DNA from: UKL13-2 sp038236905
GTDB taxonomy: Bacteria; Pseudomonadota; Gammaproteobacteria; Burkholderiales; Usitatibacteraceae
Direction: 5' to 3'
Length of the DNA stretch: 35,396 nucleotides
Assembly: GCA_038236905.1 (NCBI GenBank)
Contig: JBBRZG010000020.1
Location: 1 to 35,396 of the forward strand
Both the position numbers and the translations under genes were made by a program. Below the pieces are notes generated by a model that saw only the letters and a program-made list of their open reading frames with translations, did no database searches and was not told where the DNA came from. Shown piece by piece: positions 1 through 8,058 of this stretch (within the stretch, counting starts at the first letter, position 1; each line of letters starts with the position of its first letter).

Positions 1-60
1 ATCAAATTCGAGGCCGGCGGGACACAGGCTTTCGTGGGGGAGGATTTTAATCGTGGTCAT
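1..60 (-). CDS. fdx: ISC-type [2Fe-2S] ferredoxin, N-terminal fragment (cut by window edge)
   Basis: Only the first 20 codons are inside the window. The ATG lies at 60-58, ten bases after the hscA stop. The peptide begins MTTIKILPHESLCP, which resembles the start of ISC adrenodoxin-type ferredoxins (basic residue, hydrophobic strand, LPH, then a Cys-Pro). Fdx passes electrons during cluster assembly on IscU. Position directly after hscA is the standard operon order and is the main support. The four cluster-binding cysteines lie beyond the edge and cannot be checked. Confidence 0.8.
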   Translation of the reverse strand, partial: MTTIKILPHESLCPAGLEFD

Positions 61-69
61 CGTGTTTTC

Positions 70-1941
70 TTATAACGTTTTCATATCTTCGAGTTTCCGG
101 CCCTTGAGCGCATCGGCCACACTGCGGTCCATGCGTCGCGCCGCGAAATTTTCAGTGGTGCGGGATAGCTCGCTCGCTTGGGCTTTGATGGCGCGGGCAT
201 CGGCGGTTTCAATCATCGGCTTTAGCGTGGCAATTGCGCCGAGTATTTCTTCGCGCTCGTCTGCATCCAGCAAGGCGTCGCCATCTTTTTTCAACGCTGC
301 CTCGACGGCATCAATCAAGCGCACCGCATCTACACGCTCTTCACTCAATACCCGCGCATCGGCATCGTCTTTCGCGTAATTAAAGCTTGCCTTCAACATG
401 TCTGCGATTTCGTTATCGCTCAACCCGTACGAAGGCTTCACTTCAATTTGGGTGGAGATACCACTCACTGTTTCGCGCGCGGCGACTGACAACAGACCAT
501 CTGCATCGACTTGGAATGTGACCTGAATACGCGCCGCACCCGCGACCATCGGCGGAATGCCACGCAACTCGAAACGCGCGAGCGAGCGGCAATCTTTCAC
601 CAGCTCGCGCTCGCCCTGCACCACGTGGATGACCATCGCGGTTTGTCCATCTTTATAAGTCGTGAATTCTTGCGCGCGGGCGATAGGAATGGTGGAATTT
701 CGGGGAATGACTTTTTCGGCCAGGCCACCCATGGTCTCCAGCCCTAGCGATAGCGGAATTACGTCGAGCAACAATAAATCCTCGCCGGTGCGATTGCCCG
801 CAAGCGCATTCGCCTGAATGGCCGCGCCGAGTGCGACGACTTTGTCCGGATCTAGATTGTTGAGTGTCGGCTTACCGAAAAAATCGGTGACAGCACGTTG
901 CACATGCAGCATGCGGGTGGCTCCGCCGACCATCACGATGCCGTCAATATTGGGTACGGTAAGCTTGGCATCGCGCAAGGCTTTTTTAACGGGTTGCAGG
1001 CTGCGCTGTACGAGCGCAGCAGTCATCGCCCAAAACTCTTCCTGCGATAACCGCAGCTTAAATTCTTGGCCGTAAGAAAGCTTGAGCGTAGATTCTGCAT
1101 GGGTCTGTGTGGTGAGCATTTCTTTGACTTCGCGAGCCTTCATTAACAGGCGGCGTGTATCGCCATGATTGGCAGACGCCAGCCCCAATTGTTTACGCCA
1201 ATGCGCGCCAATTGCTTGGTCAAAATCGTCACCGCCGAGCGAGGAATCACCATTCGTGGCGAGCACTTCAAACACGCCTTTGGTCAATTTCAAAATCGAA
1301 ATATCAAACGTGCCACCGCCTAAATCAAATACCGCAAACGTGCCTTCGCTTTCGTTATCGAGGCCGTAGGCGATCGCCGCCGCGGTAGGCTCGTTTAACA
1401 AACGCAGTACATTAATGCCTGCGATATTCGCTGCGTCCTTCGTGGCCTGCCGCTGTGCATCATCAAAATAGGCTGGCACAGTTATTACCGCACCGACCAA
1501 TTCGCCCGCCAACGCGGCCTCGGCCTGAATGCGCAACACACGCAAAATATCGGCCGAAACATCGACCGGCGATTTCACGCCCGCGACCGTGTCGATTTTG
1601 ACCATGCCGGGTGCATCGATGAATTGGTACGGCAATGCACCATATTTCGCCACATCCGCAATGCCCCGCCCCATAAGGCGTTTGACTGACACGATGGTGT
1701 TTTGCGGATCAATGGCCTGCTGCGCTTTGGCTTCGTAACCCACTACTGCGCCACCATCCGCCAAATAGCGAACGACGGAAGGCAATAGCGGCTGATTATC
1801 ATGATCAAGCAACACTTCTGCCGCCCCACTTTTCACGGTCGCAACGAGTGAATTAGTCGTGCCTAAATCGATGCCGACCGCCAAGCGATGCTGATGCGGT
1901 GCAGTGGATTCGCCAGGTTCGGCGATTTGCATGAGTGCCAT
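70..1941 (-). CDS. hscA: Fe-S assembly chaperone HscA (Hsp70 family)
   Basis: Specialised Hsp70 that, with HscB, uses ATP to help release the nascent cluster from IscU. The ATPase domain opens with GIDLGTTNS near residues 23-31. The phosphate-loop motif DLGGGTFD and the later MVGGATRM motif follow, then a substrate-binding beta domain and a helical lid. The start at 1941 gives 623 residues and the N-terminus MALMQIAEPG, typical of HscA; a start 26 codons upstream is open but would lie inside the preceding gene. The ATG overlaps the stop of the upstream lipoprotein gene by one base (TAATG), which suggests translational coupling. Part of the isc operon, followed at once by fdx. Confidence 0.96.
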   Translation of the reverse strand: MALMQIAEPGESTAPHQHRLAVGIDLGTTNSLVATVKSGAAEVLLDHDNQPLLPSVVRYLADGGAVVGYEAKAQQAIDPQNTIVSVKRLMGRGIADVAKYGALPYQFIDAPGMVKIDTVAGVKSPVDVSADILRVLRIQAEAALAGELVGAVITVPAYFDDAQRQATKDAANIAGINVLRLLNEPTAAAIAYGLDNESEGTFAVFDLGGGTFDISILKLTKGVFEVLATNGDSSLGGDDFDQAIGAHWRKQLGLASANHGDTRRLLMKAREVKEMLTTQTHAESTLKLSYGQEFKLRLSQEEFWAMTAALVQRSLQPVKKALRDAKLTVPNIDGIVMVGGATRMLHVQRAVTDFFGKPTLNNLDPDKVVALGAAIQANALAGNRTGEDLLLLDVIPLSLGLETMGGLAEKVIPRNSTIPIARAQEFTTYKDGQTAMVIHVVQGERELVKDCRSLARFELRGIPPMVAGAARIQVTFQVDADGLLSVAARETVSGISTQIEVKPSYGLSDNEIADMLKASFNYAKDDADARVLSEERVDAVRLIDAVEAALKKDGDALLDADEREEILGAIATLKPMIETADARAIKAQASELSRTTENFAARRMDRSVADALKGRKLEDMKTL

Positions 1942-2516
1942 TAACTTTTCTTCGCTAAAGTTTCGGAATTGCCCGACCAGAGCTTTATGAAGCCGGTTGT
2001 CGTTTTTAGCCTGACCCATGCTTCAACGTGCTCATCGGCATTTTTTGGAATCAGGTCAGCTATGAATTCAATTGAAAACGAAAGATCTAGGCTCGCGCCA
2101 CGAGGGTTGGGCTTCTTTTTCCGCTCTTGAATATATTGCAAGAAATCGGCGTGGTCACGTTGGCCTGACTGTGAAAGTCGATAGATGACCCACTGGCGTC
2201 CTGCTTTTGCTGGCGTGAGGCCTAGCGAAGCCGTGTTGTCCTTCGCGATCTCAAACTGCATTTTTCGCTCAAAAACCGGGATGTCGCCCTCTACGTTGGG
2301 ACGCACTGCGACGTCGAGCGTGGGTACGCTTTGCTCTCGCGGAACGACCTTTTGATCGACTTCGAACGCAAGCGCATACTGAGACGCATCACCAAGAATA
2401 ATGTCGCCCGGTTCCATCATGGCCATCCTTGCCATCGTAGTAAGCGGGATCCCCGCGCAACTCGATAACAGTGCACCGCAGAACGCTAATACAAAAGTCC
2501 AATAAACACGACGCAC
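1941..2516 (-). CDS. Predicted lipoprotein encoded inside the isc operon, between hscB and hscA
   Basis: I do not recognise the family. With the GTG start at 2516 the product begins MRRVYWTFVLAFCGALLSSC, an n-region with two Arg, a hydrophobic core and a lipobox ending at Cys20, so export and lipid attachment are likely. A GGAG motif lies seven bases before this GTG, which follows the hscB stop (TAACGTG). ATG codons at 2546 and 2543, inside hscB, are also possible starts. The mature part of about 170 residues is mixed alpha/beta without obvious motifs. Its stop overlaps the hscA ATG. Usual isc operons run hscB-hscA directly, so this gene is an insertion. The function is unknown; an exported lipoprotein has no obvious place in cytoplasmic cluster assembly. 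Confidence 0.8.
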   Translation of the reverse strand: MRRVYWTFVLAFCGALLSSCAGIPLTTMARMAMMEPGDIILGDASQYALAFEVDQKVVPREQSVPTLDVAVRPNVEGDIPVFERKMQFEIAKDNTASLGLTPAKAGRQWVIYRLSQSGQRDHADFLQYIQERKKKPNPRGASLDLSFSIEFIADLIPKNADEHVEAWVRLKTTTGFIKLWSGNSETLAKKS

Positions 2517-2517
2517 G

Positions 2518-3051
2518 TTATCGCTCCATGGCTTCAAACGCATCATCAATCTCTTCCCCGAGCTTTTCGATAAAACGTAATTTTCTCACGGTGAGCCGCG
2601 CGTCGGCGAATGTTGATGGCTGACTTAACTCTCCACTCAATTGTGAAAAAAGTTTTCTTTCGTCGGCATTTTTTTGTGCCGCAAGTTCATCGAGCTTTGC
2701 TTCATTTTTACCCGATCTGGCGTCGACAACCGCTTCGCGCCATTCCATTTGCTCCATCAAAAACTCCAGCGGCATCGCGGTATTGGATTCTTCCTCGGTT
2801 TCAATACCGTGAACTTTCAAAAAATAGCGGCCACGATTGAGTGGGGATTTCAGCGTTTGATAGGCTTCGTTGGCACGCGTCGCCCATTGCGCGGCGAGGC
2901 GTTTCTCGGCATCGCTGGCGGTCGTAAATTTATCTGGATGCACTTCGCGCTGCACATCACGATACGCCACATCCAGCGCCGCCGAATCTATCTGAAACGA
3001 AACCGGGAGATGGAAAAGCTCGAAGTGATTTTTGTTGAAATCAATAGCCAT
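2518..3051 (-). CDS. hscB: Fe-S assembly co-chaperone HscB (J-domain protein)
   Basis: J-protein that delivers IscU to HscA and stimulates its ATPase. The J domain covers about residues 5-75 with the diagnostic HPD at 38-40, and the C-terminal three-helix domain that binds IscU follows. The start at 3051 gives MAIDFNKNHFELF and 177 residues, close to the family norm. A TTG seven codons upstream is open but less likely. No clear Shine-Dalgarno precedes 3051; instead a hairpin lies about 20 bases upstream. The 3' end borders or overlaps the lipoprotein gene depending on that gene's start. Confidence 0.95.
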   Translation of the reverse strand: MAIDFNKNHFELFHLPVSFQIDSAALDVAYRDVQREVHPDKFTTASDAEKRLAAQWATRANEAYQTLKSPLNRGRYFLKVHGIETEEESNTAMPLEFLMEQMEWREAVVDARSGKNEAKLDELAAQKNADERKLFSQLSGELSQPSTFADARLTVRKLRFIEKLGEEIDDAFEAMER

Positions 3052-3073
3052 GGAAAATCGTTGCACAAACAAT

Positions 3074-3096
3074 AAGGGAGCGGAATTCGCCCCCTT
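3074..3096 (-). promoter_or_regulatory. Hairpin in the iscA-hscB intergenic leader
   Basis: A nine-pair inverted repeat (one G-U pair on the minus strand) with a five-base AATTC loop lies in the 105-base gap between iscA and hscB. On the minus strand no T-run follows, so it is not a simple terminator in the operon direction. On the plus strand it is followed by Ts. It could act as a transcript-processing or stability element that separates iscRSUA from the chaperone genes. This role is inference from position. Confidence 0.4.
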
Positions 3097-3156
3097 TTTG
3101 AAATTTCAATTTACTGCTCTTTATTGCAAATTTAGCGCGTAACTTAGGCACTTAAA

Positions 3157-3480
3157 CTAAACATTAAAACTTTCGCCGCAACCGCACTTATCTTTCTCTT
3201 GCGGGTTGTTGAATTTAAAGCCTTCGTTCAAACCTTCGCGCACAAAATCGAGCTCGGTGCCATCGATGTAAACCAAACTTTTCGGGTCCACAAAAACCTT
3301 TACACCAAAGCTTTCAAACGCCTGATCTTCGGGCACTGCGGCATCGACAAACTCCAACTTGTACGCCATACCGGAGCAGCCGGTGGTGCGCACGCCGAAG
3401 CGCACGCCCACACCCTTGCCGCGTTTGGCGAGGTAGTTTTGAACGTGCTTGGCCGCGCGATCTGTGAGGGTAATTGCCAT
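3157..3480 (-). CDS. iscA: A-type iron-sulfur carrier IscA
   Basis: A-type carrier that takes clusters to target proteins. The protein has 107 residues with the three conserved cysteines at C35 (TTGCSG), C99 and C101 (CGCGE), the full ligand set of the family. The start at 3480 gives MAITLTDRAA and is preceded by AGGA at seven bases; the open frame runs further upstream but overlaps iscU. Sits 22 bases after iscU in the operon. Confidence 0.96.
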   Translation of the reverse strand: MAITLTDRAAKHVQNYLAKRGKGVGVRFGVRTTGCSGMAYKLEFVDAAVPEDQAFESFGVKVFVDPKSLVYIDGTELDFVREGLNEGFKFNNPQEKDKCGCGESFNV

Positions 3481-3502
3481 ACGATATTCCTTGGGGACTT
3501 GA

Positions 3503-3904
3503 TTAGGCCGCTTTTGCTTCTTCAACAACATGTTTGGCGTGGTAGTCCGCAATCGCTGCTTTGATCGCATCTTCGGCCAGAATCGAGCAATGAATTTTCA
3601 CCGGCGGCAGCGCTAGTTCTTCCGCAATCTGGGTGTTTTTAATGGAACCCGCCTCGGCCAGTGTCTTGCCTTTTACCCATTCGGTCACGAGTGAGGATGA
3701 GGCAATCGCCGAGCCGCAGCCATAGGTTTTAAATTTGGCGTCTTGAATAATGCCGTCCGCACCGACCTTGATTTGCAGTTTCATCACGTCGCCACAGGCG
3801 GGCGCGCCGACCATGCCGGTGGCGATGCCGTCTTCGTCTTTACCGAACGAACCGACGTTGCGCGGGTTTTCATAGTGGTCAATAACTTTTGTGCTGTATG
3901 CCAT
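3503..3904 (-). CDS. iscU: Fe-S cluster scaffold protein IscU
   Basis: Scaffold on which the [2Fe-2S] cluster is built from IscS sulfur. The 133 residues contain C37, C63 and C106, Asp39 next to the first Cys, and the HscA recognition motif LPPVK at 99-103. A strong AAGGAG lies seven bases before the ATG. The C-terminus is slightly longer than E. coli IscU, with an acidic/Ala tail. Lies between iscS and iscA. Confidence 0.97.
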   Translation of the reverse strand: MAYSTKVIDHYENPRNVGSFGKDEDGIATGMVGAPACGDVMKLQIKVGADGIIQDAKFKTYGCGSAIASSSLVTEWVKGKTLAEAGSIKNTQIAEELALPPVKIHCSILAEDAIKAAIADYHAKHVVEEAKAA

Positions 3905-3970
3905 GATCGTGCTCCTTGTTAGACTTCACAGACTTCAGTGTACGGCTAGGTTTCGGTGCGCAGTCAGACT

Positions 3971-5227
3971 TTAATGTGCCGCCCACTGCACCGAATTCAA
4001 ATCAACACCGTCTTTGAACATTTCCCATAACGGTGACATATCGCGCAATTTTTGAATGCGCTCTTTTAATAACTTGATCGCGAAATCGATATCGGTTTCT
4101 GTGGTGAAGCGCCCGATCGTAAAGCGGATCGACGAATGCGCCAATTCATCATTGCGACCCAACGCACGCAGCACGTATGAAGGCTCCAACGATGCCGAGG
4201 TACAGGCCGAACCTGACGATACCGCCAGCTCTTTGATGCCCATAATCAGCGATTCGCCTTCAACGAAATTAAAACTGACGTTGAGATTGTGCGGCACGCG
4301 ATGTTCGAGATCGCCGTTGACGTAAATTTCTTCCATACCCTTAATGCCGTCGAGCAGACGATCTCGCAACATGCGGATACGCTCATTCTCGGTCGCCATT
4401 TCCAGACGCGCCAAACGAAACGCTTCGCCCATGCCAACGATCTGATGCGTTGCCAGCGTGCCCGAACGAAAGCCACGCTCATGGCCGCCGCCGTGCATTT
4501 GTGCTTCCAAACGAATCCGCGGTTTACGGCGAACAAACAACGCGCCGATACCTTTTGGCCCGTAAGTTTTGTGTGCGCAGAAGCTCATCAAATCGGCTTT
4601 GAGCGTTTGCAAATCAATCACCACTTTACCTGTCGCTTGAGCAGCGTCGAGGTGAAAAATAATGCCGCGCGCTCTGCAGATTTCGCCAATTTCTTCAACG
4701 GGTTGAATCACGCCGATTTCATTGTTCACATACAAGATCGACACCACAATCGTGTCCGGCCTCAGCGCAGCTTTGAAGACTTCCATGTCAACGAGGCCGT
4801 TTTCTTTCACGACCAGATAGGTCGCTTCAAAACCTTGGCGCTCCAGCTCGCGGAATGTATCCAGCGTGGCCTTGTGCTCGGTCTTTAAAGTGATGATGTG
4901 CTTGCCTTTGGTTTTATAAAACTGAGCGGCACCCTTAACGGCGAGATTGATCGATTCCGTCGCGCCCGATGTCCATACGATTTCTTTGGCATCGCAGTTC
5001 ACCAGCTTGGCGACTTCTTCACGTGCCGCTTCTACCGCGTCCTCAGCGGTCCAGCCATAGCTATGGCTGCGCGACGCCGGATTGCCGTACATCTCGGTCA
5101 AATACGGAATCATTTTTGCGGCTACGCGCGGGTCCACCGGCGTCGTCGAGGAATAATCGAGGTATATAGGTTGCGCCGGGGTTTGCATAACGGGCTGCAA
5201 AGTGGACTGTATTGCGGGCTGTTTCAT
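3971..5227 (-). CDS. iscS: Cysteine desulfurase IscS
   Basis: PLP enzyme that converts cysteine to alanine and carries the sulfur as a persulfide for cluster assembly and tRNA thiolation. The PLP lysine is K220 in CAHKTYGPKG, and the catalytic loop SSGSACTSASLEPS carries C342. The PLP-binding TSGATES is at 86-92 and HLDAAQ at 192-197. At 418 residues it is about 14 longer than E. coli IscS, all of it at the N-terminus (a Gln/Pro-rich stretch before IYLDYSSTTPVD). The start at 5227 has a weak AGAG upstream; a later Met14 start would also be compatible. Confidence 0.97.
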   Translation of the reverse strand: MKQPAIQSTLQPVMQTPAQPIYLDYSSTTPVDPRVAAKMIPYLTEMYGNPASRSHSYGWTAEDAVEAAREEVAKLVNCDAKEIVWTSGATESINLAVKGAAQFYKTKGKHIITLKTEHKATLDTFRELERQGFEATYLVVKENGLVDMEVFKAALRPDTIVVSILYVNNEIGVIQPVEEIGEICRARGIIFHLDAAQATGKVVIDLQTLKADLMSFCAHKTYGPKGIGALFVRRKPRIRLEAQMHGGGHERGFRSGTLATHQIVGMGEAFRLARLEMATENERIRMLRDRLLDGIKGMEEIYVNGDLEHRVPHNLNVSFNFVEGESLIMGIKELAVSSGSACTSASLEPSYVLRALGRNDELAHSSIRFTIGRFTTETDIDFAIKLLKERIQKLRDMSPLWEMFKDGVDLNSVQWAAH

Positions 5228-5261
5228 AATTTAATTTCTCTTTATTTTGTCAGCTGAATGA

Positions 5262-5771
5262 TTAGCCGACTGAAAGCGGAGTTTCCACGCCCGCGCGACC
5301 GCGCGAGGCGTTATTGGGGCGCACTTTCAACAAACTTTTGGGGCCGACGATGGTTTGGGTATTTTGCTTGTTTTGCTTTTGCACCAAATCTGCCAAAGTC
5401 ACACCGGATAAATAACTTAATACCGTCTCGTTCAAGCTTTCCCACAAATCGTGGGTCATGCAGCGCTTTTCGCCCATGCATGGTTCGCGACCTTCACACT
5501 GACGCGAGTCAATCTGCTCTTCCACCGCCACAATAATGTCAGCGACATTCAACTGCGCCGCAGGCTTCGCCAAGTTATAACCACCGCCGGGCCCGCGTAC
5601 GCTTTGTACCAATTCATTACGACGCAATTTGCCGAACAATTGTTCCAAATACGAAAGCGAAATTTTCTGCCGCTCGCTGATGTTGGCAAGCGTAACCGGG
5701 CCATCATTGGCGTGAAGCGCCAAATCAAGCATGGCAGTAACTGCAAATCGACCTTTGGTGGTGAGTCTCAT
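5262..5771 (-). CDS. iscR: Fe-S cluster regulator IscR (Rrf2 family)
   Basis: Rrf2-type winged-helix repressor that senses Fe-S status with a [2Fe-2S] cluster. The N-terminal MRLTTKGRFAVTAMLDLAL and the recognition helix around SLSYLEQLFGKLR are typical. The ligands C92, C98, C104 and H107 are all present at the positions known from E. coli IscR. AGGAG lies eight bases before the ATG. First gene of the isc operon, downstream of a promoter with two IscR-like sites, so autorepression by holo-IscR is expected. Confidence 0.97.
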   Translation of the reverse strand: MRLTTKGRFAVTAMLDLALHANDGPVTLANISERQKISLSYLEQLFGKLRRNELVQSVRGPGGGYNLAKPAAQLNVADIIVAVEEQIDSRQCEGREPCMGEKRCMTHDLWESLNETVLSYLSGVTLADLVQKQNKQNTQTIVGPKSLLKVRPNNASRGRAGVETPLSVG

Positions 5772-5802
5772 ATTGAGCGCTCCTCGATGGAGGACAAGTT
5801 GA

Positions 5803-5827
5803 ATGTCCGACTAGACAAGTCAAGTAT
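5803..5827 (-). promoter_or_regulatory. Predicted IscR type 1 binding site, proximal (overlaps -10 and start point)
   Basis: A second 25-base site with half-sites ATACTTGACT and AGTCGGACAT, about 20 of 25 matches to the same consensus. It begins within the -10 hexamer and spans the expected start point. Its centre lies 28 bases from that of the distal site. E. coli iscR also has paired sites, so the arrangement appears conserved. Confidence 0.7.
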
Positions 5828-5851
5828 AGGAAAGTTGAGTAGATTAGTCAA
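5823..5851 (-). promoter_or_regulatory. Predicted sigma70 promoter of the isc operon
   Basis: On the minus strand a -35 TTGACT (5851-5846) and a -10 TATACT (5828-5823) are separated by exactly 17 bases. Transcription would start near 5815, giving a short leader before the iscR ATG at 5771. Both elements lie inside IscR-like palindromes, which fits repression by occlusion. Confidence 0.8.
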
Positions 5852-5855
5852 GTAT
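5831..5855 (-). promoter_or_regulatory. Predicted IscR type 1 binding site, distal (overlaps -35)
   Basis: A 25-base imperfect palindrome, ATACTTGACT on one side and a degenerate ACTCAACTTT on the other. It agrees with about 22 of 25 positions of the E. coli type 1 IscR consensus as I remember it. It covers the -35 hexamer of the isc promoter. Confidence 0.75.
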
Positions 5856-6013
5856 GTGGAGTAAAAAGCGTTGTTCTCAATGGGTGACTGAAAACTCAGA
5901 GGAAACATCTGGTGATACAACAGGCGTTCGTATTTTATAAATAACCTACCGGATGGACACCATTGCGGGACGCCTGATCAACGCATCGAACGCAAAACTG
6001 AAAATACTCGCCG

Positions 6014-6934
6014 TCAAAAAACAAACCGCACAAAGTCTTTGGTAATCGTCTGCCCGCTCGCCAGATAGGCGATGCGCGCATTGCCGCTGCTGCTGAATGT
6101 CACCGTGGCTAATCCAATATTTTTGAGCTGCACACGGCTAGTATCAAAGGTAGAAGCCAGCAAAGGGCCGCTGGCCGAATAAAGCGTATCGCTGCACGAA
6201 TTGGTTCCCGCCGTGGTGCATGTCAGCACATACCAAGTCGGCTTGCCCGACGGATCAAACGCATACCAAGCGACAAAAATGGTGTCGGCCAAATGCGTTA
6301 TCGAGACGCCGTTGCCAGATTCATTTGGGTTCCACCACAAGCCTGAGTAATCAATTGGAGGAGCGGCGCCGGTGGCAAATACAAATCGCTCAATCGCCAC
6401 CGTGCGGGTGACACCATTGATATTAAAGCTCATGTTGGCAAACGCAGAACTCGCGAAATTCAAGCTCATCTCACCGACGTCTCGCCGCGTAACCTGGCTT
6501 GGGCTAAACGGTGCCGCGCAGGGCGAGCCCGAGGTTTCTTCCAAGCGCGAAGTACATTGATTCCCTGTAAACCGGCAGTTTGACGCGGTATACCAACGGG
6601 AGATTCCCAGGTCGTCATAAATGTAGATTGCCGCAAACAAAAGGCTGTTATCCGCGCTGGCGGTGAGGCTGATTCCCCAACCGTTTTCACGCGACCACCA
6701 CATCCCCGTTTTACCGTTCGGGCCGAGCGAATCTGCTTTGACCGTGCTTTTTGATTTCGCGACGCTGGATGCATTGGGTTTTGCATCGTAAGCGCGTGGC
6801 GCGGCACTTACCGCAGTGGAACCGCAAAACCAAATCAAAAACATGACGCAGATGAAAGCCATCTTGCGGGCAAAACTGCTTTGAGCGTCGTCACGCGCGG
6901 CCGAGTGAAGTGATCGATAGAAAATATTGTGCAT
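6014..6934 (-). CDS. Secreted protein with two WW-GWG-type repeats, unknown function
   Basis: I know this kind of repeat from many betaproteobacterial secreted proteins but not a function. There is a basic N-terminus and a hydrophobic segment at about 25-44 ending in SAAP, so a signal peptide is likely. Two related repeats follow, about 77-187 and 198-306. Each opens with GMWW or GLWW, then an ENGWG or ESGNG loop, LLFA/IFVA strands, a W-Y strand pair, and ends in RFVF. Cysteines are paired in each copy (SNC/QC; LTC/SC), consistent with disulfides outside the cytoplasm. GGAG lies five bases before the ATG; Met25 is an alternative start. It separates iscR from cysE, which are often closer neighbours. 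Confidence 0.8.
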   Translation of the reverse strand: MHNIFYRSLHSAARDDAQSSFARKMAFICVMFLIWFCGSTAVSAAPRAYDAKPNASSVAKSKSTVKADSLGPNGKTGMWWSRENGWGISLTASADNSLLFAAIYIYDDLGISRWYTASNCRFTGNQCTSRLEETSGSPCAAPFSPSQVTRRDVGEMSLNFASSAFANMSFNINGVTRTVAIERFVFATGAAPPIDYSGLWWNPNESGNGVSITHLADTIFVAWYAFDPSGKPTWYVLTCTTAGTNSCSDTLYSASGPLLASTFDTSRVQLKNIGLATVTFSSSGNARIAYLASGQTITKDFVRFVF

Positions 6935-7337
6935 ATAGACTCCGAACGTAAACGGTGGTCATATTAGAACGAAATATTGGGTTGAACCCCGCCATAACTT
7001 TCGTTCAATGTAACGAACTGATGCGCCCTCCCTCGCGCCGAAGCGTTATTCGTGATCCACAATGGGATAGCCAAAATCACGCTTTTAGAAACATAAGTCT
7101 AGCGCAATGAACTGGCGCGATGCAGCGCAAGTTTGATCAATGTGGAAAAATTAGAACGCGAGCATCGACGGCTTGTTTGCGGCATTTTCGCTTCGTAACG
7201 CGCGCGGGAATTGATTCTTCGCTTTCAATCCATGAGCCTAGTGTCAATGGGAAACCTCATGCTGCTGGGCTCGCTTAACTCGTCTCGTCACGCACGAATT
7301 GAAAAAAACTGTCGATGTCGTCCCGGTCAGCCGGCGC
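6935..7337. other. 403-base gap with no supported gene
   Basis: No convincing reading frame, promoter or RNA structure was seen. A GCCGGC inverted pair near 7330-7356 overlaps the 3' end of cysE and might form a weak hairpin, but no T-run follows. Any promoter for the secreted-protein gene should lie at the left end. Confidence 0.5.
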
Positions 7338-8054
7338 TTAGCCCGCTCTAGCCGGCGATGCTCGTTCGTTTGGCGAAACAAGTTCTGCTTCCAATTCCGT
7401 CACTCGCTTCAACAATGCGGCAATCTGCGCATCCGTCACGTCAGATCGCGCTGCGAGTGTTTTTAAGACGGCGTTTAAAGGATCATTTTCATTGGTGGTG
7501 ACCGCATAGGCCGAAAATGCTTTACCCGCCACGCCTTCGATTCCTTCGACAATTCGCGCGGGAATTCCAACCACGGTTGCGCCCGGCGGCACAGCTTTTA
7601 CCACCACAGAATTCGAGCCAATTTTGGCACCTGCGCCAACCGTGAACGGGCCCAAGATTTTTGCGCCTGCGCCGACGGTGACGCCGTTTTCCAAGGTCGG
7701 ATGACGTTTGCCTTCGGTTAGCGATACACCGCCGAGCGTCACGCCTTGATAAAGCGTGCAATCGTCGCCGATTTCTGCGGTCTCACCGACCACGATACCA
7801 ATGGCGTGATCGAAAAAGACCCGCCTTCCGAGTTTCGCGGCGGGATGAATTTCAACACCGGTCATCGGCCGGGTAATCACCGAAACAAAACGTGCAAGCC
7901 ATTTAAAGCCGTTGTTCCACAGCGGATGCGAGATGCCACGATGCAGCCAGATCGCATGCAAACCGGGATAGCAGGTGAGCACTTCCCATGCATTGCGGGC
8001 TGCGGGATCGCGCACATAGACACTTTCGATATCTTCTTTTATTCTTTCAAACAT
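7338..8054 (-). CDS. cysE: Serine O-acetyltransferase
   Basis: Makes O-acetylserine from serine and acetyl-CoA, the first step of cysteine synthesis. The 238-residue protein is the short type: an N-terminal helical part, then a left-handed beta-helix of hexapeptide repeats from about residue 66 to 165 (VEIHPAAKLG, GVTVGAGAKI, TVGAGAKIGS). The catalytic pair D82-H83 lies in FFDHAIGIVVGE, and H118 in GKRHPTLE is the second conserved His. The C-terminal tail is variable. It starts four bases after the trmJ stop, so the two are probably cotranscribed. Cysteine supply next to the isc genes is a common and sensible arrangement. Confidence 0.95.
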   Translation of the reverse strand: MFERIKEDIESVYVRDPAARNAWEVLTCYPGLHAIWLHRGISHPLWNNGFKWLARFVSVITRPMTGVEIHPAAKLGRRVFFDHAIGIVVGETAEIGDDCTLYQGVTLGGVSLTEGKRHPTLENGVTVGAGAKILGPFTVGAGAKIGSNSVVVKAVPPGATVVGIPARIVEGIEGVAGKAFSAYAVTTNENDPLNAVLKTLAARSDVTDAQIAALLKRVTELEAELVSPNERASPARAG

Positions 8055-8058
8055 GATT

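Noticed and set aside
7000..7337. Possible small RNA or gene in the gap before cysE
   Set aside because: No promoter-terminator pair and no open frame with protein-like sequence.
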